The notes below the pieces were generated by a model, which worked only from the letters and a program-made list of their open reading frames with translations, did no database searches and had not been told where the DNA came from. This document shows, piece by piece, positions 11,213-23,192 of a stretch of 64,000 nt of DNA. Positions within the stretch are counted from its first letter, which is position 1. Each line of letters begins with the position of its first letter. Made by a program: the position numbers and the translations under genes. Location of the stretch: positions 30,630,001-30,694,000 of the forward strand of contig OU612068.1 of assembly GCA_914767715.1 (NCBI GenBank), read 5' to 3'. The stretch comes from Membranipora membranacea (taxonomy: Eukaryota; Bryozoa; Gymnolaemata; Cheilostomatida; Membraniporidae).

Positions 11213-13018
11213 TTGGCTCAGTCATCATATTTGCTAAAAACAGTTTTTTTGGCCTCATTTTCTTTTCTGCATGAAAGAAACTCAAGTATGGATGCCAACT
11301 CAACCCAACAACAACATGTAAAGCCACCCACAAGCAACATGACAACTGATACTAGCCTACCAGACTCAGGTTCCAGCACAATATATCTATGTGGTACATG
11401 TAAGCATCCAGTCAAGTGGGAACAAAAGGGAGTGATGTGTGAGGACTGCAGCACTTGGTTTCACATCTGCTGCCAGTACATACACTCTGATGCATACTCA
11501 CAGCTAGACCACTCCAGCGTTATATGGACCTGCTCAGCCTGTAAAAGTGGGAACCTTTCCACAACGTCACCAATGCTTCTATTTGACCAACCTGAAGACG
11601 ACCCGCTCTCCCAGATGACTGATACAAGTATTGATTCATTGGACTCCCAGTGCAAACCTGTGCACTTCTCCTCACCATCGAAATTCAAACCACCAACTGC
11701 TCAGGGACGCCCTCTAAGAATCATCAATGTTAATTGCCAATCCATTACCAACAAGAAAAGTGCATGGATCAACCTACTCGAGACCACAAAACCTGACATC
11801 GTGATAGCCACTGAGACCTGGCTCAATAATACCATAGCTGATTCAGAACTGGAAAGCGACTCATACACAATATACAGAAAGGATAGGACAACTGGGAGTG
11901 GAGGAGGGGTACTAGTTGCCATCAACTCATCGATCACTAGCACCTCTGTGAGTATTAAGACAAAGGCTGAGATACTCTTGGTAAAAGTCAATTGTTTACG
12001 CCACCGTGACATCTATATTGCGACTTGTTATAGACCCAACATAGCAGACAAAACATTCACTGAGAACCTCAGAGAATCCCTAACCCGGTTATCTAAGAAG
12101 AAACGCCCTAACGCCTATACCATTGCCGGTGACTTCAACCTCCCTGGCTTTGACTGATATCTCACTGAAAGGCGGAACTAAACATACCTCCCTCCACCAC
12201 GAATTCAGTGACCTGTTGGATGACTTCGGTCTGACACAGCACATCACTGAACCAACAAGAACCCACTACTCAAAAGACAAAGAAACCAACAAAAACATTC
12301 TCGATCTCATAGCCACCAATATGCCTGAGCAGGTGAACCGAGTAAAGGTGATCCCCGGCATAAGTGACCACGCCATAGCCTACCTTGAGCTGGCCATATC
12401 CCCAGTCAACAAAACTCAACCTCGTCGACGTGTATGGCTGTTCAACAAAGCTGATTGGACAGCTATGTCCGATTATCTTGAACCGAGACTAGGACTGATC
12501 GAGAAGGCTTACATACCATCCCCTGATGACCATTGGCTGCTGATCAAAGATGAGATAACCACAGCAATGGAATACTTTATACCAAGAAGACGTACAAGGA
12601 AGAAGGACTCATGTCCCTGGATCAACAGAGATCTACACAAACTGATCAAGACGAGAAACAGGTTGTACAAGAGATGTAAAAGGAGAGGCACACCACGTCT
12701 AGAACAAAGATATCTTATGTGCAAACAACTAGTGAAGACCCAACTCCGCAGGCAACACTCAGCCTACGTACACAACTTGTTCACTGACGAAAATAAGACT
12801 AAAGAGGAGCTATCCAAGCGTTTCTGGACCTATGTTAAACATGGAAGGTTGCCAGCTTCAGCAAGCATCGGAGCACTCAAAGATGGTCACCACCTAGTAT
12901 CATCAGCAAAAGAACGCGCAGAGCTGCTGAATACCCAGTTCACGTCTGTATTCTCAACTCCGACAGAGAAAGCTGACTACACCAGTGCCACACTGTCACC
13001 AAAGATGGACGAGATTCG
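11213..13018 (+). mobile_element. Non-LTR retrotransposon fragment: PHD finger plus endonuclease
   Basis: Frame 1 (11213-12157) encodes a PHD-type zinc finger (YLCGTCKHPVKWEQKG, CEDCSTWFHICC, IWTCSACK), then an apurinic-type endonuclease (RIINVNCQSITNKK, ATETWLN, GGGVLVAI, AGDFNLPGFD). A frameshift near 12155 moves the reading into 12123-13061, which continues through ISDHAIAYLEL and the linker (PWINRDLHKL, FWTYVKHG) up to about 13018. The reverse transcriptase is missing, so the element is broken at its 3' side, the opposite of normal LINE 5' truncation. PHD-endonuclease-RT LINEs of the CR1/L2 type occur in many invertebrates. A start at 11289 (MDANST) is also possible. Non-functional. Confidence 0.85.
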
Positions 13019-13967
13019 TGTATGTAGGAACGGTGTCTATAAAGTTATCTATGAACTTTAGCTGTTTGGGTTAGGTGTAGAACTCTTATAACTAGAATTA
13101 TCTAGACAAAGTTCACTGAACTACGATTTCTTTATTTTGTCTGTTATCCATAATATTTGATATTCCATTTAAAGTCCGTGAAACCTGTAATTGTTTAAAA
13201 AACATGAGTAACACTAATCAAATTATGATCAAATTATCAAATACGAAATTAAAATGGTTTTTCCAAGAATATTCATTTACAATGTAGTTATAAAACAATA
13301 AGCTTCAAATTATGTATACCATTGAAAAATTACAGTTTAAATCAGAATTAAAAGTTAAAATTGACATACCTCTGGTGTATTCCTAGTTAATATTGGTTTT
13401 CACATCTTGACTCTATGGTTTTCTACACATAACTGAATCGATAGAGCCAGATGACGTTCACTTGATCTTTTATGTTTTGATGTTTTGAATACTAAGTGGT
13501 AAAAAAATGACCGTAATCCTGTTGTGTTAGGTGCAGGTTGACCTGTAAACCCCATTAATTTTGGTCCATATTTAGAGGCAGAAGTTCAGCGAGAGTTCAG
13601 ATTAGAAATTTGTGAGTGCTAAGTTGGGTTTTTAATTACGTTTGCAGCAGCATGATAGATTTTTTGGAAGCCATAAACGAGAATCGCAGTTTAGGTATTT
13701 TTTTTACATAATTGTCAAGCGTATAATTTGATAATAACATACTAGGTGCTACTTTGTTGTGGATTCTTACATTCTCCCACTTTAATTTTTTCTTATAAAA
13801 AATTCAAACATAAAGTTTATATAGATTATGACATGACATGATTAAAAAAGATGTCGATGATATCCGTTATACATGTAAATTCTAAATACTAAAGCTCTGA
13901 ATAACTATGTAATTACAACCTTGTAATAATAGCTGATGTGGTGTAATTATTAATAAATGTAAGGTTC
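13019..13967. other. AT-rich segment 3' of the BEL/Pao ORF; possible LTR not delimited
   Basis: Lies between the broken LINE and the pol stop codon, where the 3' UTR and LTR of the minus-strand BEL/Pao element would be expected. No second LTR copy exists on the 5' side, so LTR borders cannot be set. Confidence 0.35.
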
Positions 13968-16900
13968 TTACTTTGTCAGGAGAAGTATCAGCTTCTGCAC
14001 TGGTCTTGTTCTCAATATAGGGTTACCCTTCCTCTTACCAGCCTCAGTTATTTGACATGGGCTAGAAATCCTCACTGTAGCTGACCTCACTAGGTTATCT
14101 GTTCCAACTTTGGTTGTGTCAACCACTCCCATTGTCCATTGTCCTCGATCAGCATTTTCGTCTACAACTGCCACCACATCTCCCACCTTCAGGTTTGCGC
14201 AAGGAGAGGTCCACTTTTGTCGAGTTTCAACTTTTGCTAGGTAGTCCTTCCAATGGCTCCAAAACTCTTCCGCGAACTGTTGAGTTTTCTTGTACATGTT
14301 TCTTCCGTAGACTTCTTGATTGGTAATTTCGCCTTCTGATTTGTGGTTTGCCATGTTTGATTTCATGGTAAGAAGGTGGTTTGGAGTTATAATTCCTTCG
14401 TCCGGGTCGCTGAGGCTTGTGCATGTCAGAGGCTTACCGTTTAGAATGCTGGAGACCTCAAACATAGAGGTTCTGAGTGCCGCTGTATCCATTCTACCTG
14501 AGAACCTACCTTTCATTTTGTTGAACACATTGCGTATTGTTCTGATTCCCCTCTCCCAAACCCCACCTTGGTGACTAGCGCCTGGAGGGTTCGTCTTGAA
14601 TGTAATCCTTCGCTCAAGAACGTGTTTTGCTCCCATGAAGTTAGTTCCGTTGTCTGAGAAGATTGTTGCGACCGGGCCTCTGATACTCTCTAAACACCTC
14701 AAAGCCTGGATAAAGCTCTCTGTTGATAAATCGTTCACCACATCGATGTGAATTGCTCTTGAGTAGAAGCACGTAAAAATGACACTCCACCGTTTCAGTT
14801 CTGTGCGTCGCTCCTTCACCATGAAGTGACCAAATGTATCTATTCCGATGTGAGTAAACGGCGGGCTAGGTTGAATTCTTTCCTTTGGCAACAAACCCAT
14901 CTGCTGCTGCAATGGCATGCCTCTCAGCCGCTTGCAGGTGATACACGATCTTATTTGTGACTTGATCAGACTCTGGGCATTTATGACATAAAAGCCAGCT
15001 TGTCTCAGTGCGGATTGAGTAAAAATCCTCCCCTGGTGCTTCACTGTGTCGTGGTAGTGTCTGATGAGTAAGGTAGCCAGGTGACTTGCCTTGCTCACCA
15101 ATGCTGGTCTTAACTCCTTCTCTGTAAGAGCTGATGTGGGGCGCGCTCTACTGCCTACTCTTAATATCCCTCTGTCATCAAGATAGGGTGACAGTTGACG
15201 TATTTTGCTGTCCTTACTAATGTGGCGACCAGCTTGAATAGAGTCTATTTCCGACTCAAAGTGTTTTCTCTGATCGAGTTTGATGAGTAGTTCCTCTGTC
15301 TCCTGCAAATCTTGGCCTGATAACGGTTGAAGTTTCCATATAGGTTTCTGTTTATCCTTCGCTCTTTTGCTGATCAGACGTAGCTGGGTAACGCCTTTGA
15401 TGATACTGCTCCACTTTGAAAAATTTTCCATTTTGATGCCTTGGTTGACTTGGGTAGCATTCACGGTGACGGTCTTGCGCAACTCTGGATGGGTTGATGG
15501 GATATCAAAACTGTTGGGTTGCTGTGTTAGCTCATCTTTTAGATCTACTTTCCATAAGAACTCGGGGCCAGTGAACCACCTGGAGTCACCCAGTTGGTGA
15601 ACTGTGCTACCTCTTGAGGCTATGTCGGCAGGATTAGTAGTACCGGCTATGTGGTTCCATTGTTGAGGTTCTGTCGACTTCCTGATCTGAGTTACTCTGT
15701 TTGTCACATAGGGCGAGAATTTAGTAGTTTCGTTCTTGATATATCCTAGCACAATGGTGCTGTCAGACCAGAAGTAAGTGGCATCGATCTCAATGTCTAG
15801 TTCTTCCTTCAGTTTCATGTGAAGTTTGGTAGCTACGACAGCGCCTTGAAGCTCCATCCTTGGTATAGTCGGGGGCTCTATTGGTGCTACCCTAGCCTTT
15901 GATAAAATCAATGAGCAGTGTACCTTATCAGCAGCATCAACGAACCTGATATACGAGCATGCTCCATATCCATCCTCGCTGGCGTCACTGAAGTGATGCA
16001 GTTCTGCTCGTTTGATATTTCCAAAATAATTTGGCTTTATACAGCGGTCGACACGAATACTATCAATAGTCTCCAATTGCTGAATCCAGTTTTTCCATCT
16101 TGTGGTCAGCTGTGTGTTGATAGGGTCGTCCCAGTCGAGGCCTAGTCTGCAAGTTTCCTGTAGGATATTTTTTCCCAGCAGTGTGAAGGGTGACACAAGT
16201 CCTATGGGGTCGTACACCTGTGCCACGGTTGAGAGAATTCCTCGTCTTGTGAATGGTTTGATATTGATGTTGCTGGTGAAGCACAGTTGATCTGTTTTCA
16301 GGCACCAGCTCACTCCCAGTGTCCTTTGAGTTGGTACTATGCTGTTAAACGAACTTGCTTCAGCTTCTTTCTCAGAATCTGGTAAGTCGGCAAGCACCTC
16401 TGCTTTGTTACTGACGAACTTGTGTAACCTCAGATTTCCTTTGCTGCACATCTCTCGAGTTGTGCTGATTAGGTCTCTTGCAGACTGAACATTTTCAGTA
16501 CTGATTATTCCGTCGTCCACATAAAAGTTGTCGTTCAAGAAGCTAGCTGCTTCCCTGGACAGAGCTATGTTGTCTTGAGCTAATTTTCTTAGACCGAAAG
16601 TAGCTACCCCTGGTGAAGAGGTAGCTCCGAAAATATGTACTTTCATGCGGTATGTCTTGATAGTTGTCAGGTCGTCGTCGTACCATAGAAATCTGAGAAA
16701 ATCTCTGTGCTCTGGGGTAACTCTAAAATTGTAAAACATGGACTCTACATCACATGTAACTGCTACCTTTCCAGTACGAAAACGGCAGAGAATTCCTAGC
16801 AGGTTGTTGAGTTGATCAGGTCCGGTCAGCAAAAGGTTGTTCAGACAGGTGTTGGCATATTTGGCGCTTCCATCAAACACGACTCGCAGTTTACGCTTTT

Positions 16901-17485
16901 TAGGGTGAAGAACGCCAAAATGTGGGATGTACCAACATTTACCATCTCCGGGCACATCTGTTCCTGGAATTTCTTCTGCAAATCCTTTGTCCAGCAGCAT
17001 GCTCATGAATGCCCTATAATCTTGTTGATAGGTTTGGTCCTTTTGCAGCTTATTTTTCAGCAGCTTTAGTCTCTGTTCTGCCTGATGTCGGTTGTTTGGT
17101 AGGATTGGTGTTGATTTAAAAGGCAGCGGCATCACATAACTTCCGTCGTCGTCCTGAAATATCCCGTCATTAAGAATTTCTAGAAACTTCAAATCTTGTT
17201 GAGACATTGGTTTGCCTCCAGGGTCTTCGAAGTCTTGTTCTACTATTGGGAACAGTTTTCCGTCGGTCTTGTAGCTTGACACCAACTTGTTCCTTAGCTT
17301 TCCGCCACAGAGTGTCCAGCCAAACTTTGTTTTACAAGCTGTTGTTTCTCCAGGCTCTCCACGCATTGTGAGTATAGGTGTAATGATCTCTGGGCTGTCT
17401 TTGCCAATCATGAGACCAAAAGGGATATCTAGTTGTGGGGGAAGGTGATTAGCAATAGATCTCAGGTGAGAAATTTTGCTGCATA
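13968..17485 (-). mobile_element. BEL/Pao LTR retrotransposon pol, 5'-truncated
   Basis: One long frame of about 1,170 residues of pol. It starts inside the aspartic-protease end (LDIPFGLMIGKDSPEII, then a KFGWTLCGGK block). The reverse transcriptase follows (KLRVVFDGSAKY, TCDVESMFYNFRV, catalytic YVDD near ORF residue 350), then the peptidase-A17-like/RNase H part (HHFSDASEDGYGACSYI, ATYFWSDSTIVLGYI). The integrase has an HHCC-like zinc region (HYHDTVKHQGR, CITCK) and D-D-E core residues in HIGIDTFG, FSDNGTNF and HQGGVWERG. Gag, the protease active site and a 5' LTR are absent. The ORF reaches 17576, but its first ~30 residues look unrelated. No internal stop, so the insertion is comparatively young, though defective. 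Confidence 0.9.
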
Positions 17486-17615
17486 AAATAAACATAATAC
17501 AAATTTCACTATATTGAGGGAAGCCCACTTTTATGTTGATAACAAAAATATGATAGACTGTTATTTTAACCTGCATTCACCTTCCCGAAATAATTCTTGG
17601 GTTATGCCAAAGACA

Positions 17616-18506
17616 CATGAGCGTCAGAAGGGGTGCTCAGGGTGTTCAAGTGAGCACCCCTTGGGAGGTTTAAAAATTTTTTATTAACAATTGGAGTTTT
17701 TTATCCTTGTCAGTGTCAGAGGAACTCCTTGTAGCCAATAACAGGGCCAATTATTTTGCCCTGTTGTTGTTGTTGCCCAATCAACATAAATTCTTAATAT
17801 TTCATCTGATCAATTATCTACATGTATAAAACTTTTATAAAAAAAAAAGTTGTGTGAGAGAAGAAGATGTGTGAGCATAGTGTAGTTACTGGCGCTAAAT
17901 AACTATCTCAGGCGAACACAGACATCCCAAAGGCTCGATTCTCTGGCCCTCATTAACATCCACTGCTCTGATGAGGTAGACGTGGGCCAGGTAATCGATT
18001 CCTTTTTCAGGCTACACAGCAGAAAACTGGAGCTGGGTACGATTGTACCATTCTGCAACGCCAATGACTAATAATCAATCAAATAAGGCCTAATAAAAAA
18101 TGGTCTTGCAGGTGCAAGAATGCTGTATGTATTTACTGGTAGTTCACTAAGTACCCTTTGGTCTGTTTTTAATCCAACCATTTTTTTAATTTGTTCACGA
18201 ATAAACTATCTAACTAGGCTACTACCAGGGAACTTAGTGTCTTCTTTTATCACTAGAACTTTCAATCGGGCCCCGGGCAAGAGGCTGTTGCTGTTAAATA
18301 TTTCCGGTATCATGCTTGGTGTTGCTCATCCATAAAAGTTGGCTGGTATGTACCAGAATGTCTCTTTTTGGGTCTCGAATTTCAAAAAGTTTCTGTCGAC
18401 GGGAGGCCGCTTGGGCGCCCCTCCCGCACCCTCCCCGCTTACACATGCCACTAACTACTCCACAGCTAAAAGGACCACCCCATGGTAAATCCTTCTGACG
18501 CCCATG
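17616..18506. mobile_element. Non-autonomous DNA transposon, 8-bp TSD (hAT-like)
   Basis: Termini CATGAGCGTCAGAAGG and the inverse CCTTCTGACGCCCATG are a 16-bp TIR with one mismatch. Both are flanked by CAAAGACA (17608-17615 and 18507-18514), an exact 8-bp duplication as made by hAT-type transposases. A hairpin with GGGGTGCTC / GAGCACCCC arms lies just inside the left end. No transposase ORF in 891 bp. Confidence 0.75.
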
Positions 18507-18514
18507 CAAAGACA

Positions 18515-20759
18515 CAGACGATGGCGAAAAGGATATGTGCTTCTTACTCTGAGCAGAGGCCAAGATTACAGATTACATACCACATCATTTTTATATAACC
18601 CTAGGAATTGTACCCATCCAAATGTTGTTTGAATTTTGAAGTTCTCTGAAAAATAAAATCCTATTAAAACATTTCTTACTGAGTTGGAGTTGGAATCTAA
18701 AACCCTTTACAACACTCAAAATGATGATTGGGAAGTCAAATAAGTGGCCAGCAACAATTGGGCTGTAACTGTGCAATTCATAAGGGAAGTTGGATGTTTT
18801 TTAATGATTGCGTTCACTCAAGCCTGATTTCATCTCTGTGGAAATACCGGTGCTATATTTCTTTGCTGGTGTGCAGTGCATTTGACCTGTAATCTTTATA
18901 GTTGGTCAGTGTACACTCTAACCACAGCCTGTACGAAAACCCCTTAGCTTATTATATATTTCTATTGCATTCAACCTACATGTAATTCATATTTTTATGC
19001 TTTTCTTTATTTCAATTGTAATTAATCTATGTAGTAGTTGTTAGAAATAAAACTCTCTGCTCTTCAACGTTACGAATATCATATATGTATTCGTCTTTTT
19101 AAAGAGACAGTGATAAGAAAAACAAATTAGGCTTATGGTATTTGGTTGATAAATTTAAGCAAAGAAAAATTTCAGAAAAAATATCATGACACTAGGAAGC
19201 ATAATGCTTTTATACAGAGTTTGTTAGGGGAGAACACAAACCGGGCTGCAAGCTTTGAAACTAGATGAGAATAGTCGGCGGAAACAATCTCATAAAGTCG
19301 ATCAAGATTTGTAAAATTACTCATAACGAAGTAAACCTCATATTGAAATGAGCTGAGCTCTTATGAGAAGGTCGAACATTATGGGTCGAAATCACATTTA
19401 AGCAGATTTTAGAGGTATACCGTGTATAAAAGTTTAGAGTAAGTGTGGTAGAGGTATTTTGACCTCCAAGCCCTTGTGAGTTGGACCAATTACTTGGCCA
19501 TCTAAAACTTGAAAATATTTGACACTTTTTCAATCTATACAGAATATCACATCAATGTACTTTGGTTTAGTTCATTGATCACATTTATGTATGTAGGCTT
19601 ATTGGTCATTGTAACAGAGGAATACAAAAGCGGGGGAGTTGTCTTCTCTTGCTTTTAGACGAGACAACTTTTAGTTTCCTTGGTAATGTCTATTGAAACT
19701 GAAGAGACGTAACGTAAGTCAAGCTCTCCCTATTGCCACTACTATAGAAAGTTCTCAGCTTCAGTGTTCTAATCTACAACCTTGATCGATCAATTCCAAA
19801 ATCTTAACTTGTGTGGATCTATACGGACTCCATTGGAACTGTACGTCGTGTTGAGAAGAAATGATATATAATGCCATTAAAAAGTATCCAAAAGAAAACA
19901 TGTAAGCACTCACAAAGCTGATGTCTTAGAGCAATTCGATGAATCGTGTATTGGTAAAACTAGTCTGCAAGAGCAAGACAAGCATCTTTAGTCACTGGTA
20001 TGTATCATGCCCTGTAGGAACGATGTCCAGCTCTCAGCCTAGGTGAGAACACTAATTATACAAGGTGGCTCAATTTCAACTGTTGAAAAAATAAACGTGA
20101 TTTTACTGGATTTTTTTCAGTCTGCTGGTTTCTCTGGCTATCGTTTATTAATCACCATTTGAAACCCAGGCTAGAGGACACCTCCGTATTTAGTGGTTAC
20201 ATGTCTATCCACAGCTTTATTTTTCTTCCAATGATCACTTAAGTCACCCTATTAATGTTTATTCAGCAGACGTAAGGGTGTGGTCACTTTAGCATTGAGC
20301 CAATAAACAGAAAATTTTGCTTCAATCAACCATGTTCGTTGAATAAAAATAGCATGTAACAACCATCAACAACCTAATATGTGGTGCACCTGGCATTGCT
20401 ACACCAATGCTTTTGAGCAGTTCACTAAACAATATGACAACTTACAGTAATCAATGACATCACTATCATACAACAAAAGCGAGGAGGATCACCAGAATGA
20501 GATTTGACCATCACAATAATTATGATAGCAGTAATACAGTACCATGAAGAATCAACAATCGGCAATTTGTAGCACTGAAAAGAAATTTTGCCATTTCCAT
20601 AATGATGATAGCAGTAATAATAACAAGGCCGCGATCATTCCCCATCTTTATTACTATCAATAAAATTTGATACTCACAATGTTCAATTCCATTACCAACT
20701 TCTACACTAAAACGCCGGCAACAGCATATTTTTATATTACCACTTGCCCCAAACATATA
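18515..20759. other. Interior of the 15-kb element, no recognisable gene
   Basis: AT-rich, short ORFs only. No transposase, exon or clear repeat recognised. With 9151-10266 it is what remains of the original loop. Confidence 0.4.
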
Positions 20760-22416
20760 ACAAGAACGAAGATGAAGAACCCTGTTTATCACAGATGTTC
20801 AAGATGAGAACAAGTCAAAAGGAGAGCTGCACTCCTTGTCACACATGGTATGAAACTCCCCCAGAGGAGTATAAAATACTCATGAGGAAAGGTTTTCATT
20901 AAGCATCGTCGTTTATGGCTAGCCAACATTTACCCTACCTCATAAGTATACCTTAACTCACGTCGGCTAGAAATATTGAGGCACCTCCAAACCATCAAAA
21001 CTAACTGCTCTCTATCAATAAATGATGGAACAATCAGGTGGGTTGAAAGTGATCATAGTGAGAAAGAAGATCGTGAGCTTGGGTGAATTCATTAATCATG
21101 ATGTACTCCAAGCTCAGTATGGCGGACTCAATACTTATGACAGATTCCAAACTCCAGATGGCAAATTCAATATTATGACTTATTCAAAACTATTGTCATT
21201 CATAACACTCTCAATTTGACGCATGTAATTGGGATTCTTTGTTTCCGCAGATATCTATGATGACAGCCTGATTAATGACAGCTGAAATCAATGATGTCCA
21301 TGGTATGAGGTGAACTGTGTGGTACAGAAAAAATTATATCTACATCTTTAAATAACTTAATTCAGTTTCTAGCTTTCCAATTATCAAGCGAGAATATGAA
21401 ACAACTCGTGTAACTAATAGTATGTGAGCAGCTCGGTTTGCGCACTAACAGACAAACTTCTTGTGCTGAATTACAGAGTGTAAGCTACTGCTTGAGTTTT
21501 GATAGGTGTTGGAACGTACCGCAGATTGACCAGTTATTTCTAGGTCCTGGAAGGCGATCCAAAATCATATACCTGCCTCGAAAGTATGCACAAGGTCCTT
21601 CCAAATTCCAGTCTATATAACTAGCTAGCTAGGACTCAGGTTGAAAAAAGGCCTACAGAGGTTATACTAACACTAACAGTCACTATGAATTATAAGTTGA
21701 TCCTGGATTAGGTGTGAATGTTTTGGGAGACAGTGGTTAGCAAAGGAGTCTTTTACTCCTTGGTTAGAGTACATAAGAAGCACATAACCACACAGCCAGA
21801 TATATGAGGTATACTTCAGTACCTGAACCTACACTTCACATCAATATTCCAACAATAAAATACTAGCCTGTATACATATTTATGTACAGAACTGGGTCAG
21901 AAATAACAATAACCTAGTTAGTACCAGCACCAATAAGAATAACAAGTCAGAATTTTCCCTGTATTACCTGTTTTTTTGATAACTTTATCTCTTAATTCTG
22001 TCAGTGCAAATGGACACACATTCATCTTGAGCTGTCCTGTACAAGGAGTGTCTCAGTAGAGTGATGTGGCTCTCTCTCTTCACTCTCTCTCTCTCTCTCT
22101 TTCCACCTCATCTATCTTTGAGTTTGTGTATGGATAAAATTTACCTTTTCTTTTGCTTATTTAAATCAGTTTACTTTGGAATGAAGAAGGACTCTGCAGT
22201 ATCACCCCAACATTTCACTCACTTATTAGATGATAAAACACAAGCTATTTGGAAATGGCCTCCCTTTGACCTTGACAAGGAATTGCTTTTCCTTTTCAGT
22301 ATACTCTAATCACCATAACAATAGAAGACAACTCCTAAAATTACGCAAATTCTAAACTAACATAATTACGCAAATTATTACGCGTAATACGGCAATTACG
22401 CAAATTCACAAACCCG
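20760..22416 (-). repeat. Right arm of long terminal inverted repeat
   Basis: Reverse complement of 7467-9150, including the subterminal GCGTAATT motifs (22330-22405). Contains a CT microsatellite near 22074-22100 that replaces part of the GA-rich stretch of the left arm. Similarity fades inward of about 20760. Confidence 0.8.
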
Positions 22417-22632
22417 ATAGAATAGTGCCATTTGATCAGCAATGCAATAAAGGGACAGAGGGCGGGAGTCCATCGATCAAGGAGAGTACTTCCTGCCAAG
22501 CTTCTGTCAAGACAGGCTACTTCTTGCCCTGCTAAGACCTAATCTCTGCACACACTTATACTATTTCAGTGCAAGTATAAATTCCTTATTATTGCAGTAA
22601 TGCAAATCCTCCTTTTTGGCTGTAGGCATCTG

Positions 22633-22680
22633 GAGTTACAAGCATGTATACATTGGGAAAGTAATACATGCTTGTAACTC
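22633..22680. repeat. Perfect 17-bp stem hairpin
   Basis: GAGTTACAAGCATGTAT and ATACATGCTTGTAACTC are separated by 14 nt. Isolated in non-coding DNA between the 15-kb element and the LINE. Confidence 0.8.
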
Positions 22681-23192
22681 TAGCTAGTTGGCTCATTACT
22701 ACTACTAGATAGTGGTAGCCCTACACTGCAGTTTAATTTCATATGATTGTTATGTTATTAATAGAGAGGCTTCTTCTTCTTCCCCATTAATCCTAACCGC
22801 CTAGCCTAATTATAATAGGGTGGGCATACAGGATATATTAACCAGCTGTGGGTCGGCATGTGTTTGATGTGTGCAGGAATGGCATTGAGTTGACATTCCA
22901 GTAGTTTGCGAGGTAGCTGTAGTGTTTTAATAGCAGGTGGTCTAATGAGGCATTAAGTTATTGAGGTCCAAAAAGATATGTCTTACAAGTCATGGAAAAT
23001 TATAGTAAGTTGTTAAATGAAATTGAAAAGCAATGGAATAAAATTTTTACACTGAGCAACACCATTTGAAGAAATCGCTAGTGGTCTGTGATACCCGGCT
23101 ACTAGTTTCAAAATTGAGAGTAGCACAACTTAGTATATGTAAATGGGTTAGATGTTAGGAGATGGTAAGGTTAGTGATTAGCTATAGAATCA

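Larger units (their letters stand above)
7467..22416. mobile_element. Candidate ~15-kb DNA transposon with ~1.65-kb terminal inverted repeats
   Basis: Inverted arms at 7467 to about 9150 and about 20760 to 22416 match over almost their whole length with small indels; the left arm has a ~36-bp extra segment near 8865-8900. The outer ends read GGGGTTTGTGAATTTGCG on the left and the inverse with one terminal mismatch on the right. Both are flanked by the 9-bp direct repeat ATAGAATAG (7458-7466, 22417-22425), with no further flank similarity. A 9-bp duplication plus long TIRs resembles Mutator-like elements. No transposase was recognised, so the superfamily is inference. The interior contains a foldback, a LINE fragment, a BEL/Pao remnant and an 8-bp-TSD element. 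An inverted segmental duplication is the alternative, but it would not explain the TSD. Confidence 0.7.

Noticed and set aside
18294-18563. 89-residue minus-strand ORF
   Set aside because: Crosses the right end of the 8-bp-TSD element and has no motif.
7467-22416. Polinton/Maverick or virus-like giant element
   Set aside because: Those have 6-bp TSDs and encode polymerase, integrase and capsid genes. Here the TSD is 9 bp and the only integrase belongs to the nested BEL/Pao remnant.
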